28,643 nucleotides of DNA, from assembly GCA_023400335.1 (NCBI GenBank), contig JAEXFF010000374.1, positions 1-28,643 of the forward strand. The letters are read 5' to 3'. How positions within the stretch are numbered: position 1 is the stretch's first letter; the number at the start of each line of letters is the position of its first letter. Positions 15,921 through 25,147 of this stretch are shown here, in pieces. The translations under genes and the position numbers were made by a program. Source of the DNA: Bacteroidota bacterium (GTDB lineage: Bacteria; Bacteroidota; Bacteroidia; Bacteroidales; Marinifilaceae). The notes under the pieces were generated by a model. It searched no databases. It saw only the letters and a program-made list of their open reading frames with translations, and was not told the DNA's origin.

Positions 15921-16975
15921 CTCATTTTCCTCCGGGTAATCAAAAACAGAAACAAGGGAACTCCCAAAAAAGACGTCAATATTCCGACAGGTAAAATAAT
16001 AGGAGAAATAATCGTCCGCGCAACCGTATCGCATAAGAGTAAAAACATTCCGCCAAAAACAGCAGAACCTGTAATTAAAAACTCCTCATTGTCTCCTATA
16101 CATTTCCTTACAATATGAGGTACGACCAATCCGACAAAAGCGATTACGCCGAAAAAAGACACAGCGATAGCTGTACACAAAGAAGTAACCACCAATCCGG
16201 CAATCCGGGTTTGCTGCGGATTAACTCCCATACTTTTTGCATAATCATCTCCTGAACACAATACTTTATAATCCCAACGTTTTATATAAAAATAAAGCAT
16301 AGCGGGAAACAAAACAATTAACATAAAAATCAGTTTATACCAATCTCCCCGGCCTAAATCCCCGAATGTCCAGAAAACGATAGAAGCCAGTTGTACATTA
16401 TCGGCCACATATTGCATAACAGCAATCCCTGCCCCAAATAAAGAATTGATAATTACTCCTGACAGAATAATTGTTTCCACGGAAGCCTGTTTCACTTTTA
16501 TAATTGTTAAAATAATAGCCAGTCCCAATAAACTTCCCAAAAAAGCAGCGATCGTAACTAAATAAGGATTTGTGATCATAAACAAATCCGAAGAACGGGC
16601 GATGCTGCTTCCCGCTCCGAGGAATACAATCCCGAAAGAAGCCCCAAAAGCTGCTGCATTGGAAATACCTAAGGTATAAGGGGAAGCCAGAGGATTCCGG
16701 AGTAATATCTGCATAATGGAGCCGGAAGTTGAAAGAATGGTCCCGGTTATCACAGCAGCCAAAACCCGGGGTAAACGAATATTCAGCAGAATCTGGTAGT
16801 CCAGCACTGCTCCTTCTCCCCGGAATAAAGCGGCTATCTCTCTTCCCCCAATCCAGTGGGAACCAGCCATCAGGGCCATTCCTCCTATCAGAACCAACAA
16901 TATTAAAATAAAAAGAATAAATCGTTTATTACGCGCCCGGTAACGTTTATATTGAATTAATACCTCATCGCTCAT
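15911..16975 (-). CDS. FecCD-type ABC transporter permease
   Basis: This is an inner-membrane permease of the FecCD/BtuC family (354 residues, the family's usual length, about ten membrane segments). Typical sequences are GSIMQILLRNPLASPYTLGISNAAAFGASFG (about 87-117, shown here as one conserved block) and, near the C-terminal third, GVNPQQTRIAG followed by FVGLVVPHIVR. It takes its cargo from the lipoprotein encoded just upstream and is driven by the ATPase downstream. It overlaps the upstream gene by 11 bp and the downstream gene by 10 bp, so the three are probably translated in a coupled way. Likely cargo: a metal complex; nickel is suggested only by the urease neighbour. Confidence 0.92.
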   Translation of the reverse strand: MSDEVLIQYKRYRARNKRFILFILILLVLIGGMALMAGSHWIGGREIAALFRGEGAVLDYQILLNIRLPRVLAAVITGTILSTSGSIMQILLRNPLASPYTLGISNAAAFGASFGIVFLGAGSSIARSSDLFMITNPYLVTIAAFLGSLLGLAIILTIIKVKQASVETIILSGVIINSLFGAGIAVMQYVADNVQLASIVFWTFGDLGRGDWYKLIFMLIVLFPAMLYFYIKRWDYKVLCSGDDYAKSMGVNPQQTRIAGLVVTSLCTAIAVSFFGVIAFVGLVVPHIVRKCIGDNEEFLITGSAVFGGMFLLLCDTVARTIISPIILPVGILTSFLGVPLFLFLITRRKMRCE

Positions 16976-18050
16976 GATTTTCCGTTAATAGGTTCTGGTA
17001 ATCCCCCCATTTTTTACGTAATTTCTGACCGATGGGTTGTCCGACAAACTCTACCAGAATCTCATCCGTTTTATCTGTCATAGAAATGTCCTGAAACTGC
17101 TCGGGGAAAAGCACTTTCCCTGCATACCAGGCATTAATCAGCATTACTTCAAAATTTGTATGGTTGTTATTATAAGGCCAAAGAGAGTAGATCTGCTGAT
17201 TCCGGTAGGCTGTTAATAACTGATTTAACTGTTCCCGGTTTTTAAAATCCTCGCATACCAAAGGCCAACCGGAGCAATCTATAAATATGACTTCCGGATC
17301 CCAATCGGCCAACTGTTCCCAATCGATATAAGTACCGGAAATCGGAGATACATAAGCAGAATCGATTGCAGAGGCAACGTTATCGACCCCCAGGAAACCG
17401 AAAGCCGCATAATAGGGATCAGTCGACGTAATTCCTTTTAAACCTTTATAAGCAATTCCTCCCACATATACCCGTTTACTTTCCCCTTTCTGTTGTGTCC
17501 TCTGTTGAAGTTCGGCAATCTGATCCTCTGTATAAGTAATCAGTGAGTCCACCCTTTCCCCGGTATGCAGCACCTCTCCGATCAAACGCAAGGACGCATA
17601 AAAAGTCTTCCGTTTGGGTCCTATATCCCCATATTCCAGCGTAATAACCGGAATCCCGGTACGCCTTTGTAAATCGTCTGCATCTCCGGTTGTGGTCGAA
17701 GACATAAAGATAACGTCCGGATGAACCGACATAATCAATTCCGCATCCCCTCCCATCTGCGGACCGATCACCGGTTTTTCCCCCAACTCGGGATAAGCCA
17801 GGAGATGGGTAAAGACATTCTCCCGGGTTTCCTGCTCTTCCACACCGCAAATAAAAGGAACACCTCCGGCATAGGTCACCAAACGGATAGCAGAGGCCCG
17901 TATACAAACAGCCCGGTTTACGGTGTCCGGAATAATAACTTCTCTCCCCAGTGCATCTGTCACTTTACGGGTAGAAGCAACATTTTTTCCTGATTTTGCA
18001 TTACAGCCAAATACGAGTAATAACAGGAAAATATAATAAAATTTTCTCAT
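16965..18050 (-). CDS. Periplasmic metal-complex-binding lipoprotein of the FecB/BtuF type
   Basis: This is a substrate-binding component for the adjacent ABC transporter. The N-terminus (MRKFYYIFLLLLVFGC) is a lipoprotein signal with the lipobox cysteine at residue 16, so the protein is membrane-tethered. The TroA/FecB fold is shown by TDALGREVIIPDTVNRAVC (about 32-50), HPDVIF, and a long-helix linker between lobes. Near the C-terminus the stretch NNNHTNFEVMLINAWYAGKV, followed by LFPEQF, is a conserved block of this class of iron/metal-complex binders. The gene overlaps the TonB receptor gene by 4 bp (ATGA type) and the permease by 11 bp. The ligand is not evident from the sequence. Confidence 0.9.
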   Translation of the reverse strand: MRKFYYIFLLLLVFGCNAKSGKNVASTRKVTDALGREVIIPDTVNRAVCIRASAIRLVTYAGGVPFICGVEEQETRENVFTHLLAYPELGEKPVIGPQMGGDAELIMSVHPDVIFMSSTTTGDADDLQRRTGIPVITLEYGDIGPKRKTFYASLRLIGEVLHTGERVDSLITYTEDQIAELQQRTQQKGESKRVYVGGIAYKGLKGITSTDPYYAAFGFLGVDNVASAIDSAYVSPISGTYIDWEQLADWDPEVIFIDCSGWPLVCEDFKNREQLNQLLTAYRNQQIYSLWPYNNNHTNFEVMLINAWYAGKVLFPEQFQDISMTDKTDEILVEFVGQPIGQKLRKKWGDYQNLLTENHER

Positions 18051-20101
18051 TTTGATAGATGGATTGCTAGTTTAACATTCATCAGTCTGCCTGCAGACCT
18101 ATAATCTTTGGTATTCATATGACGGTTATCGAAAACATTGATCATCTCTCCTCCCACATACAAACGGCGTCTAAAAAACCATTTGGAAAGCTGGATATCC
18201 CAGGTTGAAAATCCGGCAATCGAAGCCTGATTGTCTTCCGTCGTATATTGTTTCGTTTTATAGCGTCCCCGGATGGTGGCATCTACTATACCTCCGGTCC
18301 ACATCAAGGCTCCTTTCACCTGATGTTTGGGGGCATAAGTCAGTACCTTATTATTTAATTCCGGACGCTCGTCAAACTCCTTTACTTTCGACTCATTATA
18401 AGAATAATTCAGATTGACCGCCAATCCGAAAGAAGAATTATAGTTCAGATCGGCCTCTATCCCTTTTACATGTACTTTAGAGATATTCTGACGTTGGTAA
18501 ATATCTTGTTTCCCCCACAATTTTTCTCCCGTAGCAACATAATACAGAAAATCTTTTCCTTCTGCATAATAGAGTGAAGGGGCCAGTGACAAATTCCGGA
18601 AAATATAAAAAGTTCCACCGATTTCATAGTTATCCAATGTCTCCGGTCCCAAAGCGGGATTGGCAATTTTAGGTCCGATCCACATCCAGCCGGAACGGCA
18701 TAAATCGTCCAGAATAGAAGCGCGGAATCCCTGTGAATAGGAAACATAAGCGGAAACACGTTTACTCGGATTAAAACGTAAGGCTACCCGGGGAGAAAGA
18801 TGTTCCCAACGATTATTTTTCAAATTTCCGTTGTAAGTATCGAAATCGGCAACTGCATCTCCTGTCGCTTCGAACCATCCCTCATGGAAAAAAGCATTAT
18901 CGTAACGGACAGCAAGCTGTAGCCAGAATTTTTCCTTTAAAAAAGAAAACTCTTCCTGAGCAAATACGGCAACAAAAGTCATTGTCCCGCGGTTTAAAAC
19001 TTTATCCGGTGAAGTCACATAATGGTCTCCTCCATCTACGCTCCCCTCTTTATATTCAGCTCCTATGCTGAAATTATTCCGTTTCCCGGTAAAACCGATA
19101 TTCAGGATCCCTCCCCAGTCATCCCGGTGAGATTTCACATCAAACCGCTGGTAAACCTCTTTTTTCATTCGTTCGTCAATACGAAAATAATTCTGTCGTT
19201 GAAAATAAAGGGCCATACTATAATGAAATTTCCGTTTTTCTCCGTAAAATCTTCCTTGCAGCCGGTTGTGATTGAAGTGGCGGTATTCCCCGTCCGGCGC
19301 CTGAATCTTTTCTCCTTCTCCTCTTTTGTCCCGGAATAAATCGCAGGCTAAATCGACATTAAACAAAGAGTCGGGACTGAATAAAACTTTTCCATAAATA
19401 CCCCTTTCTTTCATAAACCGGGGTACACTATAATCCGGTACGGTACGTAAACTGTCGGGTATATTGTTGAAACCGTCACTCCGGTTATAATAACCGGAAA
19501 GAAAAACCGAAAATTTATCGCTGAGTTTACTGGATATCCCCAAACTGGCTAAACAGGTGTTCAGAGAGCCGTAGGATGCTGAAGCATTTACCGAAAGGGG
19601 TTGGCGGGCTTTTTTGCTGATAATGTTAATCACCCCTCCCATGGCATTATTGCCGTAGAGGGAAGATCCCGGTCCTTTAAAAACTTCTATCCGTTGAATA
19701 TTATCCATATGGAGACTGTTCCAGTTAACAGATCCTTCATCGGAAGTATTGATCGGAACCCCGTCAAACAGAACTAAGGTACGGCCCTGTTCGTCTCCGG
19801 ATAATCCCCGTATGCTCACATTGGTATGCATATCGACTATTCCATTGGAACGGGTAGTATTTACCCCTGAAATCATCGTCAGTATATCGTCTATACTCTG
19901 AGCCGGGCTATTCTGTAACACCCGGGGGGTGATCACATCAATACGTCCGGGGCTCTGGCTTAAATTTCTAGCCGAACGGGATCCGGTCACCACCACTTCC
20001 TCCAGCCGCAGAGTCGTATCTACATCCTGACGCTGAGCACAAACCAGCATAGTAAAAAATAAAAAAGGGGAAATAAAAAGATATTTTTTATTCATACTCA
20101 T
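18047..20101 (-). CDS. TonB-dependent outer-membrane receptor
   Basis: This is an outer-membrane channel for active uptake of a metal chelate or similar small ligand. The 684-residue protein has a signal peptide (MSMNKKYLFISPFLFFTMLVCAQ), a TonB-box-like segment LEEVVVTGSR, a plug domain (SIDDILTMISGVNTTRS, IRGLSGDEQGRTLVLFDGVP, RIEVFKGPGSSLYGNNAMGGVINII) and a 22-strand-type barrel ending in MNVKLAIHLSK. It is of the BtuB/siderophore-receptor size class, not a SusC protein, and no SusD partner is present. It is the first gene of a five-gene overlapping operon. The ATG at 20095 (MNKKYLF) is an alternative start. The leader shows no recognisable cobalamin riboswitch, which argues mildly against vitamin B12 as the cargo. 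Confidence 0.92.
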   Translation of the reverse strand: MSMNKKYLFISPFLFFTMLVCAQRQDVDTTLRLEEVVVTGSRSARNLSQSPGRIDVITPRVLQNSPAQSIDDILTMISGVNTTRSNGIVDMHTNVSIRGLSGDEQGRTLVLFDGVPINTSDEGSVNWNSLHMDNIQRIEVFKGPGSSLYGNNAMGGVINIISKKARQPLSVNASASYGSLNTCLASLGISSKLSDKFSVFLSGYYNRSDGFNNIPDSLRTVPDYSVPRFMKERGIYGKVLFSPDSLFNVDLACDLFRDKRGEGEKIQAPDGEYRHFNHNRLQGRFYGEKRKFHYSMALYFQRQNYFRIDERMKKEVYQRFDVKSHRDDWGGILNIGFTGKRNNFSIGAEYKEGSVDGGDHYVTSPDKVLNRGTMTFVAVFAQEEFSFLKEKFWLQLAVRYDNAFFHEGWFEATGDAVADFDTYNGNLKNNRWEHLSPRVALRFNPSKRVSAYVSYSQGFRASILDDLCRSGWMWIGPKIANPALGPETLDNYEIGGTFYIFRNLSLAPSLYYAEGKDFLYYVATGEKLWGKQDIYQRQNISKVHVKGIEADLNYNSSFGLAVNLNYSYNESKVKEFDERPELNNKVLTYAPKHQVKGALMWTGGIVDATIRGRYKTKQYTTEDNQASIAGFSTWDIQLSKWFFRRRLYVGGEMINVFDNRHMNTKDYRSAGRLMNVKLAIHLSK

Positions 20102-20210
20102 TCATTTAAATTTCTTAACTCATACGGCATCTTATTTGAAAAGTTTAAAATCGTTGATAAAAATTTTCCAAAAAATGTCCTTATATGTATTTAATTTTTC
20201 TGACTTTTCT

Positions 20211-20242
20211 CAAATCTAAACTGACAAGAATGTCAAATACAA
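20211..20242 (-). promoter_or_regulatory. Promoter of the TonB/ABC operon
   Basis: On the minus strand the -7 box TAGATTTG (20218-20211) matches TAnnTTTG fully, and TTG of an ATTG -33 element (20242-20240) lies 21 bp upstream. Transcription would begin near 20205, giving a leader of about 105 nt to the receptor start. An inverted repeat occupies the spacer. Confidence 0.6.
20222..20235. promoter_or_regulatory. Candidate operator between -33 and -7
   Basis: TGACA (20222-20226) and TGTCA (20231-20235) form an inverted repeat with a 4-bp spacer, inside the promoter spacer of the TonB/ABC operon. A protein bound here would block RNA polymerase, as metal-responsive repressors do. The site could also affect the divergent urease operon. 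The regulator is unknown; the sequence is not a standard Fur or NikR box. Confidence 0.5.
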
Positions 20243-20309
20243 TTAATTAGAACAATTTTCTGTTTATTATCATTAATAAATGAAACAAGTTGTATTCCGG
20301 AGCGTATAG

Positions 20310-20358
20310 AATCAGTGATACTTTAAAATCTGATTATTACACATCAGAATTTTCTTTT
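20310..20358 (+). promoter_or_regulatory. Possible attenuator in the urease leader
   Basis: TCTGAT (20329-20334) can pair with ATCAGA (20343-20348), and a T-rich run (TTTTCTTTTTT) follows, as in an intrinsic terminator. Alternatively AATCAG (20310-20315) can pair with CTGATT (20330-20335). The two pairings are mutually exclusive. All stems are only about 6 bp, so the structure is weak and the call is tentative. I found no full-consensus promoter for ureA in this leader. Confidence 0.25.
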
Positions 20359-20381
20359 TTACTAACTAAATACAAAAGAAT

Positions 20382-20684
20382 ATGCACTTAACTCCAAAAG
20401 AAATCGACAAGCTTATGCTTTTGTCTCTAGGTGCCATTGCCGAACGACGCAAAGCAAAAGGACTGAAACTGAATTATCCTGAAGCTGTAGCTTACATTAG
20501 TTCCGCAGCTCTGGAAGGAGCACGGGAAGGAAAAACCCTGGAAGAAGTTATGACCGATTCCACCAAAGTTTTGACCAAGGACGATGTAATGGAAGGTGTA
20601 GCAGAAATGATTTCTCTGATACAAGTAGAAGCTGTTTTTACGGACGGAAGTCGTCTGGTCAGTATCCACCAACCTATTAAATAA
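20382..20684 (+). CDS. ureA: Urease subunit gamma
   Basis: This is the small structural subunit of cytoplasmic nickel urease, which hydrolyses urea to ammonia and carbamate. The 100-residue protein matches the family from end to end: [14 protein letters not shown], the [20 protein letters not shown] block, [13 protein letters not shown], and [20 protein letters not shown]. The length is normal. It is the first gene of the cluster, and ureB follows after 8 bp. In this organism gamma and beta are separate genes, unlike the fused small subunit of Helicobacter. Confidence 0.97.
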   Translation: MHLTPKEIDKLMLLSLGAIAERRKAKGLKLNYPEAVAYISSAALEGAREGKTLEEVMTDSTKVLTKDDVMEGVAEMISLIQVEAVFTDGSRLVSIHQPIK

Positions 20685-20692
20685 AGAGCACT

Positions 20693-21196
20693 ATGGAAGA
20701 TAACAAAAAAACACAAGCGCCGGCACAAGAGCCGATTACACCCGGGTTTACCCCTCAGCAACATGTACCTGTAGGGGGAGAAATCCTGTCCGATACTCCG
20801 ATCACTTATAATGAAAACAGATATACGGCTAAATTAGTCGTACACAATACGGGCGACCGTCCCATTCAGGTAGGCTCCCATTTCCATTTTTTCGAAGTAA
20901 ACCGCTATTTACAATTTGACCGGGCTGCTGCTTACGGGTGTCACCTGAACATTCCGGCTACGACAGCCGTTCGTTTTGAACCCGGAGACGAGAAAGAGGT
21001 CGAAGTGGTTGCTTACGCCGGCAAACGCTATGTCATGGGGTTCAATGGTCTGGTACAGGGGTATACCGGAGGCGAAGATGCCCCGACCTATTTCCCGGAA
21101 CGTATCCGCGCCATCGCAAGAGTAAAAAAACTGGGTTTCAAAGATATCAATGAGTCACAGGCGGAAGCCGACTTCCAAAATAAACAAAAAAAATAA
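20693..21196 (+). CDS. ureB: Urease subunit beta, extended form
   Basis: This is a structural subunit of urease. The conserved core spans about residues 25-130: VPVGGEI, the block beginning [46 protein letters not shown], and GFNGLVQG. At 167 residues the protein is well over the roughly 100-125 of typical beta subunits. It carries about 25 extra residues at the N-terminus, rich in Gln, Pro and Thr, and about 35 at the C-terminus ([19 protein letters not shown], then a charged Lys/Gln tail). These may form extra contacts in the assembled enzyme. It sits 8 bp after ureA and 6 bp before ureC. Confidence 0.96.
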   Translation: MEDNKKTQAPAQEPITPGFTPQQHVPVGGEILSDTPITYNENRYTAKLVVHNTGDRPIQVGSHFHFFEVNRYLQFDRAAAYGCHLNIPATTAVRFEPGDEKEVEVVAYAGKRYVMGFNGLVQGYTGGEDAPTYFPERIRAIARVKKLGFKDINESQAEADFQNKQKK

Positions 21197-21202
21197 AGCA
21201 TT

Positions 21203-22921
21203 ATGGCAACAATATCAAGACAACAATATAATGACCTTTACGGACCCACCGTCGGAGATAAAATCCGCCTCGGTGACACTCAGCTTTATGTTGAGGTAGA
21301 AAAAGACCTTTGTGTATACGGAGACGAAATTATGTACGGTGGAGGTAAAACTCTCCGCGACGGTATGGGGCTGGCTAACACCACCACTTCTGAAGGGGGG
21401 ACACTGGACCTGGTTATCACCAATGTAACCATTATCGATCCTAAATTAGGAGTTATCAAAGCTGACGTAGGGATCAAAGACGGTAAAATTGCCGGAATCG
21501 GAAAAGCCGGTAACCCGAATACAATGCAAGGTGTTTCTCCCGAATTGGTAACGGGAGCTGCCACCGATGCCATCTCCGGAGAGCATTTGATACTGACAGC
21601 GGCGGCAATAGACGGACATGTCCACATGATTGCCCCCCAGCAAGCCTACGCCTGTCTGAGCAACGGAGTGACCACCCTGGTCGGAGGAGGGGTCGGACCG
21701 ACTGACGGTTCCAACGGCACTACCATTACTGCCGGTCCCTGGAATATCAAACGCATGTTGCAAGCCATTGAAGGCCTGCCGGTAAATTACGGTTTCTTAG
21801 GCAAAGGAAACTGCTCTGTCGCCAGACCACTTTATGAACAGGTTATGGCCGGTGTTTGCGGATTCAAAATACACGAAGACTGGGGAAGTACGCCGGCAGC
21901 TATCCGCGCTACGATGAAAATGGCTGACGAATGGGATGTACAGGTAGCCATCCATACCGATACCCTGAATGAAGGCGGATTTGTAGAAGACACTATTGCC
22001 GCTATCGACGGAAGGACCATACATACTTACCATACAGAAGGCGCAGGCGGGGGACATGCTCCGGACTTATTGAAAGTAGCCTCTTTAGCCAACGTACTGC
22101 CTTCCTCCACCAACCCGACTCTTCCTTTCGGAATTAATTCCCAGGCAGAATTGTTCGATATGATCATGGTTTGCCACAATCTGAATCCCAAGATTCCTTC
22201 AGATGTTTCCTTCGCAGAAAGCCGGGTACGTCCCGAAACACAAGCTGCAGAAAATGTATTGCACGATCTGGGCGTAATTTCTATGATTTCTTCCGACTCC
22301 CAGGCAATGGGACGGGTTGGTGAAAACTTTATGCGTGCTTTCCAAATGGCTGATTACATGAAACAAGTAAGAGGCAAATTGGAAGAAGATTCTCCCGACA
22401 ACGATAATTTCCGGGTATTGCGTTATCTGGCAAAACTGACGATCAATCCGGCCCTTACCTACGGTTTCTCCGATCTTCTCGGATCGGTCGAAAAAGGGAA
22501 AATGGCCGATTTAGTATTATGGGAACCGCAATTTTTCGGCACCAAACCGAAATTAGTCCTCAAGGGCGGTATTATCAACTGGGCAAATATGGGGGATCCG
22601 AATGCTTCCTTACCGACTCCGCAGCCTGTATACTACCGGCCCATGTACGGAAGCTTCGGAAAGGCTTTACCGGAGACTTGTGTTTCTTTCGTTTCCCGTG
22701 CCGCACACGATCTGGGAATTAAAGAAAAATACGGATTGGAAAGAATCGTTTATCCTGTACACGGTTGCCGTCAAATTGGAAAACACCATATGGTACTTAA
22801 CGGGAACATGCCGAAAATTGACATCAATCCCGAAACATTCGAAGTATTAGTAGACGGAAAGAGTGCATATGTACCAACGGCTAAAAAATTCGCTTTAGCA
22901 CAATTATACTGGTTCAGTTAA
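21203..22921 (+). CDS. ureC: Urease subunit alpha (catalytic)
   Basis: This is the catalytic subunit holding the dinickel centre. All metal ligands are visible: His139 and His141 (DGHVHMIAP), carbamylated Lys222 (GFKIHEDWG), His251 (AIHTDTLNE), His277 ([13 protein letters not shown]) and Asp365 ([12 protein letters not shown]). The active-site flap has Cys324-His325 in MVCHNLNP. The residue after His325 is Asn, where the Klebsiella and Helicobacter enzymes have a second His. The length of 572 residues is normal. The gene follows ureB by 6 bp, and a strong hairpin lies just after its stop. The predicted enzyme is active. Confidence 0.98.
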   Translation: MATISRQQYNDLYGPTVGDKIRLGDTQLYVEVEKDLCVYGDEIMYGGGKTLRDGMGLANTTTSEGGTLDLVITNVTIIDPKLGVIKADVGIKDGKIAGIGKAGNPNTMQGVSPELVTGAATDAISGEHLILTAAAIDGHVHMIAPQQAYACLSNGVTTLVGGGVGPTDGSNGTTITAGPWNIKRMLQAIEGLPVNYGFLGKGNCSVARPLYEQVMAGVCGFKIHEDWGSTPAAIRATMKMADEWDVQVAIHTDTLNEGGFVEDTIAAIDGRTIHTYHTEGAGGGHAPDLLKVASLANVLPSSTNPTLPFGINSQAELFDMIMVCHNLNPKIPSDVSFAESRVRPETQAAENVLHDLGVISMISSDSQAMGRVGENFMRAFQMADYMKQVRGKLEEDSPDNDNFRVLRYLAKLTINPALTYGFSDLLGSVEKGKMADLVLWEPQFFGTKPKLVLKGGIINWANMGDPNASLPTPQPVYYRPMYGSFGKALPETCVSFVSRAAHDLGIKEKYGLERIVYPVHGCRQIGKHHMVLNGNMPKIDINPETFEVLVDGKSAYVPTAKKFALAQLYWFS

Positions 22922-22933
22922 CACCTATCCGTG

Positions 22934-22985
22934 AAGAGCCTGAAGCTGTTGAAAAAAGAACTCAACCTGATCTTCAGGCTCTTTT
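22934..22985 (+). terminator. Hairpin terminator or attenuator between ureC and ureE
   Basis: AAGAGCCTGAAG (22934-22945) and CTTCAGGCTCTT (22972-22983) form a perfect 12-bp stem. An inner GTTGA/TCAAC stem (22948-22952 with 22962-22966) extends it, and the 3' side runs into TTTT. It starts 12 bp after the ureC stop. Partial termination here would give more structural-subunit than accessory-gene transcript. Confidence 0.7.
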
Positions 22986-23034
22986 AACAAAAATCATTCT
23001 CCATCATCCTCTTTCAATTTTTAAAATCACCTTT

Positions 23035-23628
23035 ATGAAAATATTCTCTGAAATTATCGGTAATCTCTATACAGACAAAAGCTGGACCGATAAATTGGAA
23101 AAAGCTAAAATCGAATATCTTCCTCTGGATCAGTGGACCGCCCAAAAAAGCCGTTTTATTGCCCGGGATGAAAAGGGTTCGGAATACGCCGTCGCCCTGA
23201 AACGCCATTCCCAGGTAGAAAACGGGGATATTCTGGAATACAATGCCAATGAAAATACAGCCCTGGTGATCCGCATCGAATTAAAACCCGTATTAATTAT
23301 CGATTTACAAAAAATCGCCCGGAAAGAACCGGCAGAAATAATCCGCCGTTGTGTTGAACTGGGACATGCAATCGGTAACCAACACTGGCCAGCCATTGTG
23401 AAAGATACAAAAGTATATGTTCCGCTGACAGTGGATAAAAAAGTGATGATGAGCGTCATGGATACTCACCGCTTTGAAGATATTACTTACGAATTCCAGC
23501 CCGGTCAGGAGGTTATTCCTTTTCTGGCCCCTCATGAAATCCGGAAGCTTTTCGGAGGAAGCTCTCAGGAAATCAGTCATCTCCATCATCCTTCCGGAAC
23601 TGAAACAGAAGTTCACCATCACCACTAA
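23035..23628 (+). CDS. ureE: Urease accessory protein UreE, nickel metallochaperone
   Basis: UreE is a cytoplasmic chaperone that delivers nickel to the urease assembly complex. The 197-residue protein has the family's N-terminal peptide-binding-like half and a metal-binding C-terminal half with HAIGNQHWPA; His117 corresponds to the conserved metal-binding His of the family. The tail is His-rich (HLHHPS near the end and a terminal HHHH), as in nickel-storing UreE proteins. It is the first accessory gene after the hairpin, and ureF follows after 39 bp. Confidence 0.94.
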   Translation: MKIFSEIIGNLYTDKSWTDKLEKAKIEYLPLDQWTAQKSRFIARDEKGSEYAVALKRHSQVENGDILEYNANENTALVIRIELKPVLIIDLQKIARKEPAEIIRRCVELGHAIGNQHWPAIVKDTKVYVPLTVDKKVMMSVMDTHRFEDITYEFQPGQEVIPFLAPHEIRKLFGGSSQEISHLHHPSGTETEVHHHH

Positions 23629-23667
23629 GATCATTTCAATTAAAATACATACCGAAAAATCAAAACT

Positions 23668-24360
23668 ATGATCGATGAAATAACCAGGATGATGCGGCTT
23701 CTCGAATTTTCCGATTCCGCTTTTCCTGTAGGCACATTCTCTTTTTCAAACGGACTGGAATCGGCAGCATTTGAAGGCATAGTATACGACGCCGGAACTT
23801 TGGAGCAATATACACGGACAGCTTTAGAACAGACAGTATACAGCGACGCTATCGCCGCCCTGATCGGGTTCCGGGCTGCAGCCCAAGACAACTACCCGCT
23901 TATCCGCAAGGCGGACCAACAGATCATCCTTTGTAAAATGAATGCGGAAGCCAGATTGATGCTTACCCGCATGGGGAAAAAAATGGCTGAAATCAGTTCA
24001 CAGATTGCATACAATCCTTTGATGGAAAAATGGCTGACGGACATCCGCCAGCACCTTACTCCGGGAACTTATCCCATAGCCCAGTCTATTTTTTTTCAGC
24101 AAAATGGACTGGGGGAAAAAGAACTTTTTGCAGCGATTGCCTATGGAATTATCAATATGATCCTGAATGCAGCCTTACGTTGTATTAAAGTCTCGCATTA
24201 CGAAACCCAGCAAATTCTCTATAAATTATGCTCAACCGTTCATTCTGATTATGAAACAATAAAAGATATGACCTTTGATGACATGAGAGCTTTTGTCCCG
24301 GAAATGGACATTCTGGCCGCTATACACGAAAAAGGGAAAATGAGAATGTTTATGAATTAA
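23668..24360 (+). CDS. ureF: Urease accessory protein UreF
   Basis: UreF is a helical protein that, with UreD and UreG, forms the complex that activates urease apoprotein and controls the GTPase UreG. The 230-residue protein has the typical opening RLLEFSDSAFPVGTFSFSNGLESAA (about 10-34, one conserved block), the AQSIFFQQNGLGEKELFAAIAYG region, and a C-terminal all-helical end. Length and position between ureE and ureG are as expected. Confidence 0.94.
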   Translation: MIDEITRMMRLLEFSDSAFPVGTFSFSNGLESAAFEGIVYDAGTLEQYTRTALEQTVYSDAIAALIGFRAAAQDNYPLIRKADQQIILCKMNAEARLMLTRMGKKMAEISSQIAYNPLMEKWLTDIRQHLTPGTYPIAQSIFFQQNGLGEKELFAAIAYGIINMILNAALRCIKVSHYETQQILYKLCSTVHSDYETIKDMTFDDMRAFVPEMDILAAIHEKGKMRMFMN

Positions 24361-24432
24361 TAGCCTTATCAGAAGTTTTCAATTAAAAGTAAAACAACGG
24401 ATATTCAATGATCCACAACACAATAAAATGAT

Positions 24433-25083
24433 ATGAGTAATACATGCAGAATCGGAGTCGGCGGACCGGTAGGTTCAGGTAAAACCGCCTTAATAGAAGC
24501 GATAACCCCTTATTTCTTAAAACTAGGTTTGAAAGTTCTGATTATCACAAATGATATTGTAACCACGGAAGATGCCAAGCACGTACGTAAAATGCTGAAA
24601 GGTTATCTGGCGGAAGACCGGATTATCGGAGTAGAAACCGGAGCTTGCCCCCATACAGCGGTACGGGAAGACCCTTCTATGAATATTGCCGCTGTCGAAG
24701 AAATGGAGGCCAAATTTCCGGATAGCGACATCGTCTTAATTGAATCCGGAGGTGATAACCTTACCCTGACTTTTAGTCCGGCATTGGTCGATTTTTTTAT
24801 TTATGTTATAGACGTGGCGGCAGGCGATAAAATCCCGCGTAAAGACGGACCGGGCATCTCTTATTCCGACATACTGGTGATCAATAAAACGGATCTGGCC
24901 CCTTATGTACATGCAGATTTGGAAGTTATGCGGCGCGATTCGGAAGCAATGCGCCCCGGGAAACCTTTTGTCTTTACCAACTGCATGACCGGCGAAGGCA
25001 TTAGGGAACTTGTCGGTTTGATCCGCGACATGGCCCTGTTCGACCGTATTTCCCAAAAAGAAGTAGAACAAATCTACCAGTAA
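24433..25083 (+). CDS. ureG: Urease accessory GTPase UreG
   Basis: UreG is a SIMIBI-class GTPase that supplies nickel to urease in a GTP-dependent step. It has P-loop GGPVGSGKT (10-18), the invariant metal-binding Cys72-Pro73-His74 in [23 protein letters not shown], and NKTDLAPYV for guanine recognition. At 216 residues it is the usual length. It begins 72 bp after ureF, and ureD follows 64 bp later. Confidence 0.97.
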   Translation: MSNTCRIGVGGPVGSGKTALIEAITPYFLKLGLKVLIITNDIVTTEDAKHVRKMLKGYLAEDRIIGVETGACPHTAVREDPSMNIAAVEEMEAKFPDSDIVLIESGGDNLTLTFSPALVDFFIYVIDVAAGDKIPRKDGPGISYSDILVINKTDLAPYVHADLEVMRRDSEAMRPGKPFVFTNCMTGEGIRELVGLIRDMALFDRISQKEVEQIYQ

Positions 25084-25147
25084 AAACTCACTTGAAAAGG
25101 GAAAATACCCTACTTAAAATAAATAGCAACCGGCAATTCAGAAACCT

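Noticed and set aside
15921..16034. Upstream extension of the ABC ATPase
   Set aside because: It would overlap the permease gene by over 100 bp and does not resemble the family N-terminus; the start at 15920 gives a normal-length protein.
17476..17907. Antisense and alternative-frame open reading frames within the transporter, caspase and urease genes
   Set aside because: They lie wholly inside well-supported genes in other frames and show no family motifs or start signals; the span given is one example (143 residues).
20102..20210. Cobalamin riboswitch controlling the TonB receptor
   Set aside because: The predicted leader is only about 105 nt and AT-rich, and no B12-box-like conserved segments were recognised.
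20319..20326. TACTTTAA as a ureA promoter -7 box
   Set aside because: It misses the consensus at the last positions and no -33 element lies at 19-21 bp; the nearest TTG is 26 bp away.
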